NCBI GenBank assembly: GCA_045599945.1
Contig: JAZRWY010000028.1
Coordinates: 1-7,767, forward strand
From: UMGS973 sp045599945
Lineage (GTDB): Bacteria > Bacillota > Clostridia > Peptostreptococcales > Anaerovoracaceae
Length of the DNA: 7,767 nt
Reading direction: 5' to 3'
The notes below the pieces were generated by a model. That model saw nothing but the letters and a program-made list of their open reading frames with translations, was not told the origin of the DNA and did no database searches. Shown here piece after piece: positions 1 through 7,093 of this stretch. Position 1 is the stretch's first letter, and the number at the start of each line of letters is the position of its first letter. The position numbers were made by a program, and so were the translations under genes.

Positions 1-373
1 TGACTTCATCACCGGGGTCCAGCAGCGTCTTGAACGCGCAGTTCAAACCGCCTGCAGCGCCTACACTCATGATGATGTTCATTTTATCAAATGAAGTGCC
101 GAATGTTTCGTTCAGATGCTTTGCTATGTCAGTTCTGACTCCATCATAGCCTGCATTGTTCATATATCCGCTGATATATGTCGGTTCAAATTCATCGAGA
201 ATGAACCGGATGGCATCTGCAAAGCTTTCAGGAGGTGCAACATTTGGATTTCCAAGGGAGAAATCACATACATTCTCCTCTCCCATAGACGCTGCCATTT
301 TCTTTCCTTCTTCAAAAAGTGCCCGGATTGCTGAACCGCCCTCAATCTGGGCTTTCATCTTTTTTGATATCAT
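1..373 (-). CDS. PLP-dependent class I/II aminotransferase, N-terminal part only (runs off left edge)
   Basis: About 124 residues are visible, starting MISKKMKAQIEGG. The stretch around residues 39-46 (FSLGNPNVAPP) and the later ISGYMNNAGYDGVR and MSVGAAGGLN segments are typical of the N-terminal arm and small domain of fold-type I aspartate-aminotransferase-like enzymes. The catalytic lysine and most of the PLP site lie outside the window, so activity cannot be judged. The ATG overlaps the iorB stop by four bases (ATGA), and an AAGGA-type ribosome binding site lies 9 bases upstream, inside iorB. It is the third gene of the iorA-iorB operon. From that context I infer that it transaminates aromatic or related amino acids to the 2-oxoacids that IorAB oxidises. 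Substrate specificity is not readable from this fragment. Confidence 0.88.
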   Translation of the reverse strand, partial: MISKKMKAQIEGGSAIRALFEEGKKMAASMGEENVCDFSLGNPNVAPPESFADAIRFILDEFEPTYISGYMNNAGYDGVRTDIAKHLNETFGTSFDKMNIIMSVGAAGGLNCAFKTLLDPGDEV

Positions 374-942
374 AATCTGTATCCTTCTTCAAATGCTTTG
401 ATGTTTAATTCTTCAAAACCTTTTTTTACATTCTTTCTGATCATGTCATGCCAGTCAATGCCTTCTACGCCCATGGCTTTAACCAGAGCGCCAAGAAGAA
501 CAATGTTCATCGCCTTGACATTTCCAATTTCCTTTGCAATTTCTGCAGCCTTGAATACCATCACATCACAATGTGCGGATAATTCCTCAATGATATTCTC
601 CGGATATTCCTCAGAACCTGCCAGAACAGTTGCCGGCGGAATCTCATGATCGTTGATTACCATTTTCCCGCCGATTTTCAGATATTCAATCCAGCGGAGC
701 GCCTCCATCTTCTCAAAGGCTACAACCACATCCGCCTGACCTTTTCCCACAATCGGAGAATATACCTTATCTCCATATCTTACCTGTGTGGATACATCTC
801 CCCCTCTTTGTGACATGCCGTGAATCTCGCTCATCTTCACGTCATAGCCTGCGCTCATCAGTCCTTCTGAGAGGATTTTACTTGCTAGAATAGTTCCCTG
901 TCCGCCTACGCCGACAAGCAATATGCTATTTACTTCGCTCAT
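370..942 (-). CDS. iorB: Indolepyruvate:ferredoxin oxidoreductase, beta subunit
   Basis: This 190-residue protein is the normal length for IorB and matches the gamma-type domain of pyruvate:ferredoxin oxidoreductases. It opens with LLVGVGGQGTILASKIL (residues 8-24), followed by the family segment SEIHGMSQRGGDVSTQVRYG (about 38-57). With IorA it forms the cytoplasmic enzyme that oxidatively decarboxylates aryl-pyruvates to aryl-acetyl-CoA and CO2, reducing ferredoxin. The ATG at 940-942 lies 3 bases after the iorA stop. Its ribosome binding site AGGAGG, 8 bases upstream, is made from the last codons of iorA, so the two genes are probably translationally coupled. Its stop overlaps the aminotransferase start. 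The family call is firm. The preferred substrate (indolepyruvate, phenylpyruvate or a related 2-oxoacid) is inferred from the family. Confidence 0.95.
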   Translation of the reverse strand: MSEVNSILLVGVGGQGTILASKILSEGLMSAGYDVKMSEIHGMSQRGGDVSTQVRYGDKVYSPIVGKGQADVVVAFEKMEALRWIEYLKIGGKMVINDHEIPPATVLAGSEEYPENIIEELSAHCDVMVFKAAEIAKEIGNVKAMNIVLLGALVKAMGVEGIDWHDMIRKNVKKGFEELNIKAFEEGYRL

Positions 943-945
943 TGT

Positions 946-2715
946 CTATACCTCCTCTATTGCATCAAATGGACATACCTGCTCGCAGACGCTGCATCCT
1001 GTACAGCTTACAGCATCAATGCTGACTACCTTGTCCTTTGTAATGATTGCAGGACAGCCGGTCTTTGCACAAAGACCGCATTTTCTGCATTTATCCCGAT
1101 TCACTGCGCATTTCTTTGGAGAAAGATCAAACTCTTCTCTATCCTGTGCCGAGAATTTCTTCAAAATGCAAGGCCACTTTGTAATGATGACCGTCGGTTC
1201 TGTCTTTTCCAATGCCTCATCCAGTGCACGATCAACTTCTTCCAGCTGATTCGGATTCACAATATATATGTTCTCTTCCTTCAGTCCAAGTGCCAGGCAA
1301 AGTTTTGGAATATCTACTTCGGTTGTCTCTTCACCCATCAGCGTATATCCGGTGCCCGGATTCTGCTGATGCCCTGTCATTCCGGTAATTCTATTGTCCA
1401 ATATTACGGATACTGCATCCGATCTGTTATACACCGCATCCATCAGGGAAGTGATGCCTGAATGGAAGAATGTTGAATCTCCAAGGCAGGAAACAACCTT
1501 TGTATCTGCTCCGGATATCTTATATGCCTGCGCAGCGCCATGACCGGTGGAAATGGAACCGCCCATGCAGAAAGTAGTATCCAGAGCACCAAGAGGCGGT
1601 GCTGATGCCAATGTATAGCAGCCGATATCTCCGGTAATCATGACATTCTTCTTTTTTGACAGTGCATAGAAAAATCCTCTGTGCGGACATCCTGCGCAAA
1701 GTGTCGGCGGTCTGACTACAGCCTTTTTCTCCAGCAGAATTCTATCTGCTCTGTCTCCAAAGAATGCTTCTCTGATCTTGTCCGGATTCAGTTCTCCATA
1801 CTTTGGCACCTGATCCTTTCCGATGCAGGATATTCCTGCTGCCTTCAGGTTATTCTCAAGATATGGGTCCATTTCTTCAATGACATATACCGTTTCGACC
1901 CTGGAGCAGAACTCTTTTACCAGGTCCATAGGCATCGGATAGGACATTCCAAGCTTCAGATAGGAAACAGTATCTCCAAATACTTCCTTTGCATACTGAT
2001 AGGAAATGCCGGATGTCACAATGCCGATCTTTGTATCATGGTATTCGGCTCTGTTGATCTCGCAGTTCTCTGCATATTCCTTCATCCTTGCAAGTCTATC
2101 TTCCAGATCTACCCTTCTGACTTTGGCATTTGCCGGTGTGGATACATATTTAGCAATATTCTTCTGATATGGAACCTGTGGTACAGAAACTCTTTCTCCA
2201 AATTCAACAATTCCCTTGGAATGACATACACGCGTTGACATGTGAAGAAGAACCGGAATATCAAATCTTTCACTGAGTTCCAGACCCAGCTTTGTAAAAT
2301 CCTTGGCCTCCTGTGAATCCGATGGATTCAGCATCAGAAGTCTTGCTGCTGCCGCATAATTTCTATTATCCTGTTCATTCTGGGAAGAATGCATGCCCGG
2401 GTCATCTGCGGATACGATAACAAGCCCTCCTGTAATGCCTGTATATGCTACGGTAAAAATCGGATCTGCTGCTACATTGACACCCACATGCTTCATCGCT
2501 GCAAGGGATCTGACACCTGCAACAGACGCTCCGATTGCTGCCTCAACTGCTACCTTTTCATTTGGCGCCCATTCTGAATATATATCTTCTGAGTATTGTG
2601 GCATGTTTTCCAGGATTTCCGTGCTCGGTGTTCCCGGATATGCAGAAGCAAATACCAGTCCACCTTCATATGCACCTCTGGCTACTGCTTCATTTCCTGA
2701 CATGATTGCTTTCAA
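946..2715 (-). CDS. iorA: Indolepyruvate:ferredoxin oxidoreductase, alpha subunit
   Basis: This 589-residue protein has full IorA length and order. The N-terminal pyrimidine-binding domain carries SGNEAVARGAYEGG and AYPGTPSTEI (about residues 6-34) and DDPGMHSSQNEQDNR (104-118). The TPP-binding domain holds CAGCPHRGF (340-348), GDIGCYTL (362-369) and the GDS...N pattern (G412-S414, N441). A C-terminal ferredoxin-like domain carries two 4Fe-4S motifs: C543, C546, C549 and C554, then C571, C574, C577 and C581 (CTGCSVCEQVCP). The reaction is CoA-dependent oxidation of aryl-pyruvates with electrons passed to ferredoxin. The start is TTG at 2713-2715, chosen because AGGAGGT lies 8 bases upstream; the next ATG, four codons in, would be too far from it. 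No frameshift or missing catalytic motif was noticed. Confidence 0.97.
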   Translation of the reverse strand: MKAIMSGNEAVARGAYEGGLVFASAYPGTPSTEILENMPQYSEDIYSEWAPNEKVAVEAAIGASVAGVRSLAAMKHVGVNVAADPIFTVAYTGITGGLVIVSADDPGMHSSQNEQDNRNYAAAARLLMLNPSDSQEAKDFTKLGLELSERFDIPVLLHMSTRVCHSKGIVEFGERVSVPQVPYQKNIAKYVSTPANAKVRRVDLEDRLARMKEYAENCEINRAEYHDTKIGIVTSGISYQYAKEVFGDTVSYLKLGMSYPMPMDLVKEFCSRVETVYVIEEMDPYLENNLKAAGISCIGKDQVPKYGELNPDKIREAFFGDRADRILLEKKAVVRPPTLCAGCPHRGFFYALSKKKNVMITGDIGCYTLASAPPLGALDTTFCMGGSISTGHGAAQAYKISGADTKVVSCLGDSTFFHSGITSLMDAVYNRSDAVSVILDNRITGMTGHQQNPGTGYTLMGEETTEVDIPKLCLALGLKEENIYIVNPNQLEEVDRALDEALEKTEPTVIITKWPCILKKFSAQDREEFDLSPKKCAVNRDKCRKCGLCAKTGCPAIITKDKVVSIDAVSCTGCSVCEQVCPFDAIEEV

Positions 2716-2722
2716 TACTTCT

Positions 2723-2729
2723 ACCTCCT
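2723..2729 (-). promoter_or_regulatory. Ribosome binding site of iorA (fixes the TTG start)
   Basis: On the minus strand AGGAGGT precedes TTG by 8 bases (counting from the GG), the ideal distance. The only nearby ATG would be about 20 bases away. The resulting N-terminus, MKAIMSGNEA, matches where IorA proteins usually begin. Confidence 0.85.
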
Positions 2730-2749
2730 ATAAATTAATGTACCTAAAT

Positions 2750-2758
2750 ATTATACCA
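2750..2758 (-). promoter_or_regulatory. Extended -10 promoter element of the iorAB operon
   Basis: Reading the minus strand, TGGTATAAT is a perfect extended -10 (TGn plus TATAAT). Transcription would start near 2743, giving a leader of about 25-30 bases before the TTG. No TTGACA-like -35 sits at 17 bp; that position falls inside the palindrome at 2760-2785. The promoter may therefore rely on the extended -10 or on a bound regulator. Confidence 0.7.
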
Positions 2759-2759
2759 C

Positions 2760-2785
2760 AAAATCCCCAAAATTATGGGGATTTT
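2760..2785. repeat. GC-cored palindrome upstream of iorA: operator or terminator hairpin
   Basis: The arms AAAATCCCC (2760-2768) and GGGGATTTT (2777-2785) are exact complements around an 8-base loop. On the plus strand the hairpin is followed by a T-run to 2788, so it resembles a Rho-independent terminator, yet no plus-strand gene lies upstream. On the minus strand the T-run is only four bases; there it could stop transcripts arriving from the response regulator gene. The palindrome also covers the expected -35 position of the iorA promoter, which would suit a repressor or activator site. The structure is certain; its function is open. Confidence 0.6.
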
Positions 2786-2832
2786 TTTGTTAAATAACAC
2801 AAACAATTGTATGTTTACTTTTCGAATCACTT

Positions 2833-2841
2833 TGATAAAAT
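2833..2841 (+). promoter_or_regulatory. Likely promoter of the DUF3311-like gene (extended -10)
   Basis: TGATAAAAT reads as TGn followed by the -10 hexamer TAAAAT. A weak -35, TTTACT at 2814-2819, lies 16 bp upstream. A perfect TATAAT at 2841-2846 is an overlapping alternative without a clear -35. Either choice gives a very short leader before the ribosome binding site at 2851. Confidence 0.5.
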
Positions 2842-2850
2842 ATAATTATG

Positions 2851-2857
2851 AAAGGAG
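2851..2857 (+). promoter_or_regulatory. Ribosome binding site of the DUF3311-like gene (fixes start at 2863)
   Basis: AAAGGAG lies 5 bases before the ATG at 2863. An in-frame ATG at 2848 precedes this site and has no ribosome binding site of its own, so the 83-residue version is preferred. Confidence 0.75.
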
Positions 2858-2862
2858 CAGCC

Positions 2863-3114
2863 ATGAAAAAGAAGATGACACCAAAAAAGAGAAAAATCAT
2901 ATTGGCAATCCTTCTGGTTGCAGGGTTCTCCTCCATCGAGATTCCCGGAATATTTATCATTGGCGGAAAAATCTATCCTTTTATCTTAGGCCTTCCGTTT
3001 CTTTATGGTTATATTTTCTGCGTCTGGATATATATGTGCATGGTTCTGTTCCTGGGTTTTCACTCCAAGTGGGGCGATCGTCCCTTCTTTACTTCTGCAG
3101 CAAAGCCTGATTAA
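2863..3114 (+). CDS. Small membrane protein resembling DUF3311 (symporter-associated family)
   Basis: This is an 83-residue basic-headed membrane protein (MKKKMTPKKRK) with two predicted helices, about residues 11-33 and 45-66. The segment YPFILGLPFLYGY (38-50), followed by a tryptophan-containing helix, resembles by eye the conserved core of DUF3311 proteins, in which a P-x-x-x-G-x-P-F-x-Y pattern leads into the second helix. Members of that family are small, of unknown function, and usually encoded directly upstream of SSS sodium:solute symporters. Here no symporter follows; the next plus-strand symporter starts 2.5 kb away, beyond two opposite-strand genes. The gene has its own promoter and ribosome binding site. 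Its last eight codons and stop overlap the response regulator gene tail to tail by 26 bp. The reading frame is well supported; the family call is from recall and moderate. Confidence 0.75.
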   Translation: MKKKMTPKKRKIILAILLVAGFSSIEIPGIFIIGGKIYPFILGLPFLYGYIFCVWIYMCMVLFLGFHSKWGDRPFFTSAAKPD

Positions 3115-3805
3115 CCTTATATCCTACACCTCTGACAGAAACAATGTAGTTCGGGCTGTCTTCGTTCGGTTCCAGTTTTTTTCTCAATGTACTGATATAT
3201 ACCATGACCGTCTTCGGATCGTTTTCCATGCAGCTCGTCTTCCATACTGCTTCATAAATCTGTTCGGCAGGAAATACCTTTCTTGGATTTTCAATCAAAA
3301 GTTTCAGAATCTCAAATTCCTTTGAGGTCAGTTTGATTTCCTCTCCATCTACCAGACATTCATGGGTATCGAAGTCTATCTTCAGTTTTTCAAATTCGAC
3401 AACATTGGAAAAGATATCTGTCCTGTTTGACATCAGTGAATTCTGCCTTCTGAGATGTGCCTTGATTCTTGCAATCAGTTCACCCGGCATGAACGGTTTT
3501 GTGATATAGTCGTCTCCGCCCGCTGATAATGCAATGATCTTATCAATTTCCTTCGTCTTGCAGCTGAGAAAAATAATGGGAGCATTGGAATACTTCCGGA
3601 TATCCAGGGAAAGTTCTGTGCCATCCTTATCCGGTAGCATGATATCCAGAATGATCAGGTCCGGATTCTCCTCTTTTAACAGTTCCATTGCCTCCGCTGC
3701 AGTATATGCCGAAAACGGCACCAGCTGCTCTTTCTGCAGATAGGAACAAACCAGCTTATTAATTGCTACTTCATCATCAACAACAAGAATCTTTTCTTTT
3801 GCCAT
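3089..3805 (-). CDS. OmpR/PhoB-family DNA-binding response regulator
   Basis: This 238-residue protein has standard family length. Its receiver domain (about residues 1-120) has the acidic pair D10-D11, the phosphoacceptor D54 in LIILDIMLPD, the switch serine S81, Y100 and the invariant K103 (ITKPF). The winged-helix domain (about 130-236) has LTSKEFEILKLL (159-170), a recognition helix around residues 199-211 (TVMVYISTLRKKL) and the wing RGVGYK (225-230). It resembles the VanR/PhoB branch. It would bind tandem direct repeats when phosphorylated by the kinase encoded just upstream. Its ATG lies two bases after the kinase stop, with the site AAGGAG 8 bases upstream, inside the kinase gene. Its 3' end overlaps the DUF3311-like gene. 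All phosphorylation residues are present. The regulated genes are not known; the neighbouring symporter promoters are the obvious candidates. Confidence 0.96.
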   Translation of the reverse strand: MAKEKILVVDDEVAINKLVCSYLQKEQLVPFSAYTAAEAMELLKEENPDLIILDIMLPDKDGTELSLDIRKYSNAPIIFLSCKTKEIDKIIALSAGGDDYITKPFMPGELIARIKAHLRRQNSLMSNRTDIFSNVVEFEKLKIDFDTHECLVDGEEIKLTSKEFEILKLLIENPRKVFPAEQIYEAVWKTSCMENDPKTVMVYISTLRKKLEPNEDSPNYIVSVRGVGYKVNQALLQK

Positions 3806-3807
3806 GA

Positions 3808-5511
3808 TTAATTCTCCTTATGTAATGGAATAATAAATGTAAAAGTACTGCCTTTTCCATATTCACTCTCTACAAATATCGTTCCCTGATGCTTTTCGAT
3901 AATCTCTTTACAAAGAGTGAGTCCAAGTCCTCTTCCTTCTCTATTCCTATTATATTCCGCGCGATAGAATCTGTCAAAGAGAAAAGGAATGTCCTCTGTT
4001 TTTATTCCGGTTCCCGAATCGGTAACAGAAACCACATAATTCGTCTTCGCCTCATCCACCGAAAACGAAACCATCAGCTTCTTTCTCTCATCGGAATACT
4101 TCATTGCATTGGACAAAAGATTGACAAATACCTGATTGATTCTTTCATCATCTGCAATGATCCAGTATGCTTCCAGACTTCTGAGATCCGTCTTTACTTC
4201 GATATTAAAGCCTTTGCTCCTGACATCTCCAATGTTGGTGGAAATGAGCATCTCTGTCAATTCAGAAGTATTAAAGGCCTGAAAATCAAAGTTGAACTGA
4301 TGGGTTTCCAGTTTGGAAAGCTGATCCAGGTCGTCAATCAGTTTTTTCAGTGTGGATATCTTCTGCGATATGATATCCATTGCTTCAGCCTTCTCCTCTT
4401 CCGTCGCAAACACGCCGTCATTGATTGCCGTCATATATCCGACAATGGAAGTAATCGGCGTTCTTAATTCATGAGATACATAGGTAAACAGCATATTACG
4501 GGATCTTGTCAGATTGATGAGTTCAACCTCGGCGCTCTTGATTTCCGTTATGTCACGGATACTCCCCTGTATGGCCTCAATCTCACCATTGCTATCCCGA
4601 AGTGCGGTACACCCGATTTCAACCCACAGTTTTTTTCCTTCCTTTGTATACAGTTCTGCAGAAATAACCTTGTATCTGTCATCATCCTCCTGGAGAAAAT
4701 ATGTCATTTCATCCATGTATTCCTGCTCCGCAATTTCCCGCAGCAGATCAGGATTGTTATAGAATTCAGCCGGTGAATATCCAAGCAGGCTTTCCACAGC
4801 CGGTGAAATATATTCATATGCCTTATATGGACGGATCTTGTAATAGAAGATGGCATCCTTTGAATTCTCAATCACCCGCTGATACAGATTTCCTTCAATG
4901 TGCGCAGTATCTCTGCGCCTTTCAAGATATGTAATAAGAATGCTGAAGTTTATGCTGATAAAGAGGATAATCTCCAGAACAAGAAAGACTTTCACCTCTC
5001 CGGTTGCTGCTTCAAAAATAGAGAAAGCCGCCTTCCCGGCACCCCATAAAAAGCATGTTCCCAGAATCAGATTCTTGGTAAATGCCAATCCGTTCCACTT
5101 TTTTGCGATATTGTAGCATAAGAAAAGGGAAATTACAAACTGATACAGGGAGATCGGAAGATAAAAGGACAGCAGAGAAAACTTATATATGATATCCGCT
5201 ACTGCCAGAATCATCAGATAAAGGGAAAACCTGTACCAGTACTGGGGCGGGCTGACATGCATGAACGAATAGGATGCCAGAAGCAGAATCACAATATTGC
5301 CCATGTCCATGACCTTCCGCACAATCAGAAATTCCTCCGCACCTTGATACAGAAAGAAAACGCAGCACAAAACACCGATTCCGTAAGCAATCCACGCTGC
5401 ACCGCAGGTGATCATGAACCGGTCCTTCTTTTTTATGAAACTGCAGATGTATATGATTGCCAGGACAAAGATTGCCGCATCATATGCTGTCAGCCAGAAA
5501 TATTCCGTCAT
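3808..5511 (-). CDS. Membrane sensor histidine kinase with PAS domain
   Basis: The protein has 567 residues. The N-terminal third (about 10-195) holds roughly seven hydrophobic segments with short loops, so the input domain is embedded in the membrane and has no large extracellular sensor. A PAS/PAC domain follows (about 209-325, ending GSIRDITEIK). HisKA carries the phosphoacceptor H347 in VSHELRTPITS. The catalytic domain has the N box with N464 and N468, the G1 box DSGTGI (498-503), the F box FDRFYRAE and the G2 box GRGLGL (526-531). All kinase motifs are intact. The ATG at 5509-5511 has GGAGG 6 bases upstream. It is cotranscribed with the response regulator two bases downstream and divergent from the symporter gene at 5601. 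The signal is not readable: either a membrane-linked cue or a cytoplasmic ligand in the PAS domain. I do not recognise a named orthologue. Confidence 0.96.
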   Translation of the reverse strand: MTEYFWLTAYDAAIFVLAIIYICSFIKKKDRFMITCGAAWIAYGIGVLCCVFFLYQGAEEFLIVRKVMDMGNIVILLLASYSFMHVSPPQYWYRFSLYLMILAVADIIYKFSLLSFYLPISLYQFVISLFLCYNIAKKWNGLAFTKNLILGTCFLWGAGKAAFSIFEAATGEVKVFLVLEIILFISINFSILITYLERRRDTAHIEGNLYQRVIENSKDAIFYYKIRPYKAYEYISPAVESLLGYSPAEFYNNPDLLREIAEQEYMDEMTYFLQEDDDRYKVISAELYTKEGKKLWVEIGCTALRDSNGEIEAIQGSIRDITEIKSAEVELINLTRSRNMLFTYVSHELRTPITSIVGYMTAINDGVFATEEEKAEAMDIISQKISTLKKLIDDLDQLSKLETHQFNFDFQAFNTSELTEMLISTNIGDVRSKGFNIEVKTDLRSLEAYWIIADDERINQVFVNLLSNAMKYSDERKKLMVSFSVDEAKTNYVVSVTDSGTGIKTEDIPFLFDRFYRAEYNRNREGRGLGLTLCKEIIEKHQGTIFVESEYGKGSTFTFIIPLHKEN

Positions 5512-5537
5512 ACCTTTCCTCCACTACAAGTACTTTC

Positions 5538-5546
5538 ATTATATCA
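5538..5546 (-). promoter_or_regulatory. Extended -10 promoter of the kinase-regulator operon
   Basis: On the minus strand TGATATAAT is a perfect TGn-TATAAT. The start point would be near 5531, about 20 bases before the kinase ATG. The expected -35 position (about 5561-5566) has no consensus and overlaps the -10 of the opposing promoter. Confidence 0.7.
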
Positions 5547-5554
5547 CAGATATG

Positions 5555-5563
5555 TGCTATACT
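5555..5563 (+). promoter_or_regulatory. Extended -10 promoter of the symporter gene at 5601
   Basis: TGCTATACT is an extended -10 with one mismatch (TATACT). A poor -35 (TTTCAT, 5534-5539) lies 18 bp upstream and overlaps the -10 of the opposing kinase promoter. Transcription would begin near 5570, leaving a leader of about 30 bases. Confidence 0.65.
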
Positions 5564-5590
5564 ATTAAATAATAATGTAGAAAAAAATTT

Positions 5591-5595
5591 GAGGG
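5591..5595 (+). promoter_or_regulatory. Ribosome binding site of the first symporter (fixes start at 5601)
   Basis: GAGGG lies 5 bases before ATG 5601. The open frame extends upstream to an ATG at 5457, but that extension lies inside the kinase gene and upstream of the promoter, and encodes no hydrophobic segment typical of the family. Confidence 0.75.
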
Positions 5596-5600
5596 CTTTT

Positions 5601-7079
5601 ATGATCAACGAATCTCTAGTTGTGCTGGCATTCTGCCTTTTTGCATTTGTACCCCTGATTCTCGGAGAAAGAGCGCGAAATTATAAAGACATCACTTTTG
5701 ACGGATTTGTCCTGCAAAACAGAAGCATGGGAATTCTTCCCATGTACTTTACTGTCTTTGCCACATGGATGAGCGCTTTTGCATTTCTGGGCGGAATCTC
5801 CTACTTCTTTAATCAGGGTCCCTTATACATGACTACCGTAGGATGGGATATGCTTTTCGCCGTTCTTTTTGTTGTGTTCGGAAGAAGAATCTGGTTTTAC
5901 GGCAAACAGCACGGGCTCAGAACTGCCATCGACTTCTTTGACGCTACTTACGATTCCTCTTTTCTCAGCAATCTTGTCCTGCTGATTACAACAATCTGCA
6001 CACTGATCTATCTGCAGGCACAGATTACAGCTGCGACACTGATTGTCGATGTTGCAACGGACGGAGAAGTATCCAGCATTGCCGCCGGCATACTGTTCTT
6101 CTCCATACTGATCATCTATCTGTGGGCCGGCGGACTGCGCGCCGTAGCACTGACCGATATCTTCTATGGTCTCCTGATTGTAATCGCCATGCTCTGCGCA
6201 GGTTTCTTCCTGATGAAACATGCAGGAGGAACAGAAGTCGTATTTCAGAAGCTGATTGAACGAAATGCATCCAACGTATCCATCCAGGGAGATGGCAGTC
6301 TGGGAAAGGCCATCCGATGGATTGCCATGTTCATGATTGTTCCGCTCGGTGCATTCATGAGTCCTCCAATCTGGATCAGAAACTATGCATCAAAATCCGA
6401 GGATAATTTCAATATCCTCCCGCTTCTGCTTGGAATCTCCTCCATCATATGCATCGGAACCTTGTTTTCCGGAAGCGCACTGCAGATTCTGAATACGGAT
6501 ATCTCCAATCCGGATGCGGTAATCCTCGTTACAACACAGAATCTTGCTTCTCCGCTTTTTGCTGCATTTATTATCATCGGCATGTTTGCTGCCATCTATT
6601 CAACAGCAAATTCTCAGGTACACGCACTGGCCTCCAGTTATGCCAATGACATTCATAGAAGATATATCAACAAGAACATATCCGACCGCAAACTTGTTAG
6701 TATCACAAGATGGGCTGTTCTATTTGTATGCTTTATTTCCTATGTATTAATGATTCTTGTTCCTCAGAATCTGTTCGATCTTGCCATGATTGCTCTTGGC
6801 GGAATGGCACAGCTGATTGTTCCTGTCATGGGAGCTCTTTTCTGGAACAGATCCAGTTCGCAGGCATCCATAACCGGCATCATTACGGGCGAAACATTGT
6901 TTTTTGTATTTCTGGCAATGCATGAAGTAGATTCCAGTATCTGCGCCATCATTGCACTGCTCATGAACGCTTACATGTTCATACTTATCTCCTATACCGG
7001 CAGAAAAAGAGCCGATGTATCCTCCCGGATTCAGAGTTTCAGAAACCAGTATAAAGCAAGCCGCAAATTAGATTGCTGA
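5601..7079 (+). CDS. Sodium:solute symporter (SSS family), complete
   Basis: This 492-residue integral membrane protein has around a dozen hydrophobic helices, the usual size and layout of the SSS (SSF) family. Recognisable landmarks are the NRSMG segment after helix 1 (residues 40-44), the WMSAFAFLGG stretch in the second helix (56-65), WAGGLRAVALTD (175-186) and AAIYSTANSQVHALASSYANDIHRRYI (about 330-356), the family signature region. S334 and T335 fall where the sodium-coordinating Ser/Thr pair of PutP-like transporters lies. PutP's Asp55 position is a tryptophan here (W56), as judged by eye. It would import a solute with sodium across the cytoplasmic membrane; the substrate cannot be read. 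It is divergent from the kinase gene and shares a promoter region with it. No terminator hairpin is visible after its TGA. Confidence 0.93.
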   Translation: MINESLVVLAFCLFAFVPLILGERARNYKDITFDGFVLQNRSMGILPMYFTVFATWMSAFAFLGGISYFFNQGPLYMTTVGWDMLFAVLFVVFGRRIWFYGKQHGLRTAIDFFDATYDSSFLSNLVLLITTICTLIYLQAQITAATLIVDVATDGEVSSIAAGILFFSILIIYLWAGGLRAVALTDIFYGLLIVIAMLCAGFFLMKHAGGTEVVFQKLIERNASNVSIQGDGSLGKAIRWIAMFMIVPLGAFMSPPIWIRNYASKSEDNFNILPLLLGISSIICIGTLFSGSALQILNTDISNPDAVILVTTQNLASPLFAAFIIIGMFAAIYSTANSQVHALASSYANDIHRRYINKNISDRKLVSITRWAVLFVCFISYVLMILVPQNLFDLAMIALGGMAQLIVPVMGALFWNRSSSQASITGIITGETLFFVFLAMHEVDSSICAIIALLMNAYMFILISYTGRKRADVSSRIQSFRNQYKASRKLDC

Positions 7080-7093
7080 CAACAAAATAATCA

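Larger units (their letters stand above)
5538..5563. repeat. 26-bp imperfect dyad joining the two divergent -10 elements
   Basis: The dyad is centred between 5550 and 5551; 10 of 13 positions pair, with an inner CACA (5545-5548) and TGTG (5553-5556). Part of the symmetry is unavoidable because both ends are extended -10 elements. A dimeric regulator binding here would block both promoters at once, but no such site is proven. Confidence 0.5.

Noticed and set aside
1681..2238. Plus-strand open frame of 185 codons inside iorA
   Set aside because: It is opposite to a complete, motif-rich iorA gene and its translation is cysteine-rich and family-less, as expected of a shadow frame.
2848..2862. 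Earlier in-frame ATG of the DUF3311-like gene
   Set aside because: It precedes the AAAGGAG site and lies at about the expected transcription start, so it would have no ribosome binding site.
3071..3084. GC-rich dyad around CGATCG near the convergent gene ends, as a terminator
   Set aside because: The half-arms are only 7 bp with one mismatch and no loop, and no T-run follows on either strand; it is coding sequence of the DUF3311-like gene.
3889..4776. Plus-strand open frames of 192 and 101 codons inside the kinase gene
   Set aside because: They are opposite to intact kinase motifs and have no ribosome binding site or recognisable family.
5457..5600. Upstream extension of the first symporter frame to an ATG at 5457
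   Set aside because: It lies within the kinase gene and upstream of the likely promoter, and the ATG at 5601 has its own ribosome binding site.
5823..6221. Minus-strand open frame of 132 codons inside the first symporter
   Set aside because: It is a shadow of the symporter's hydrophobic codons, rich in Cys, Gln and Asn, without a start signal.
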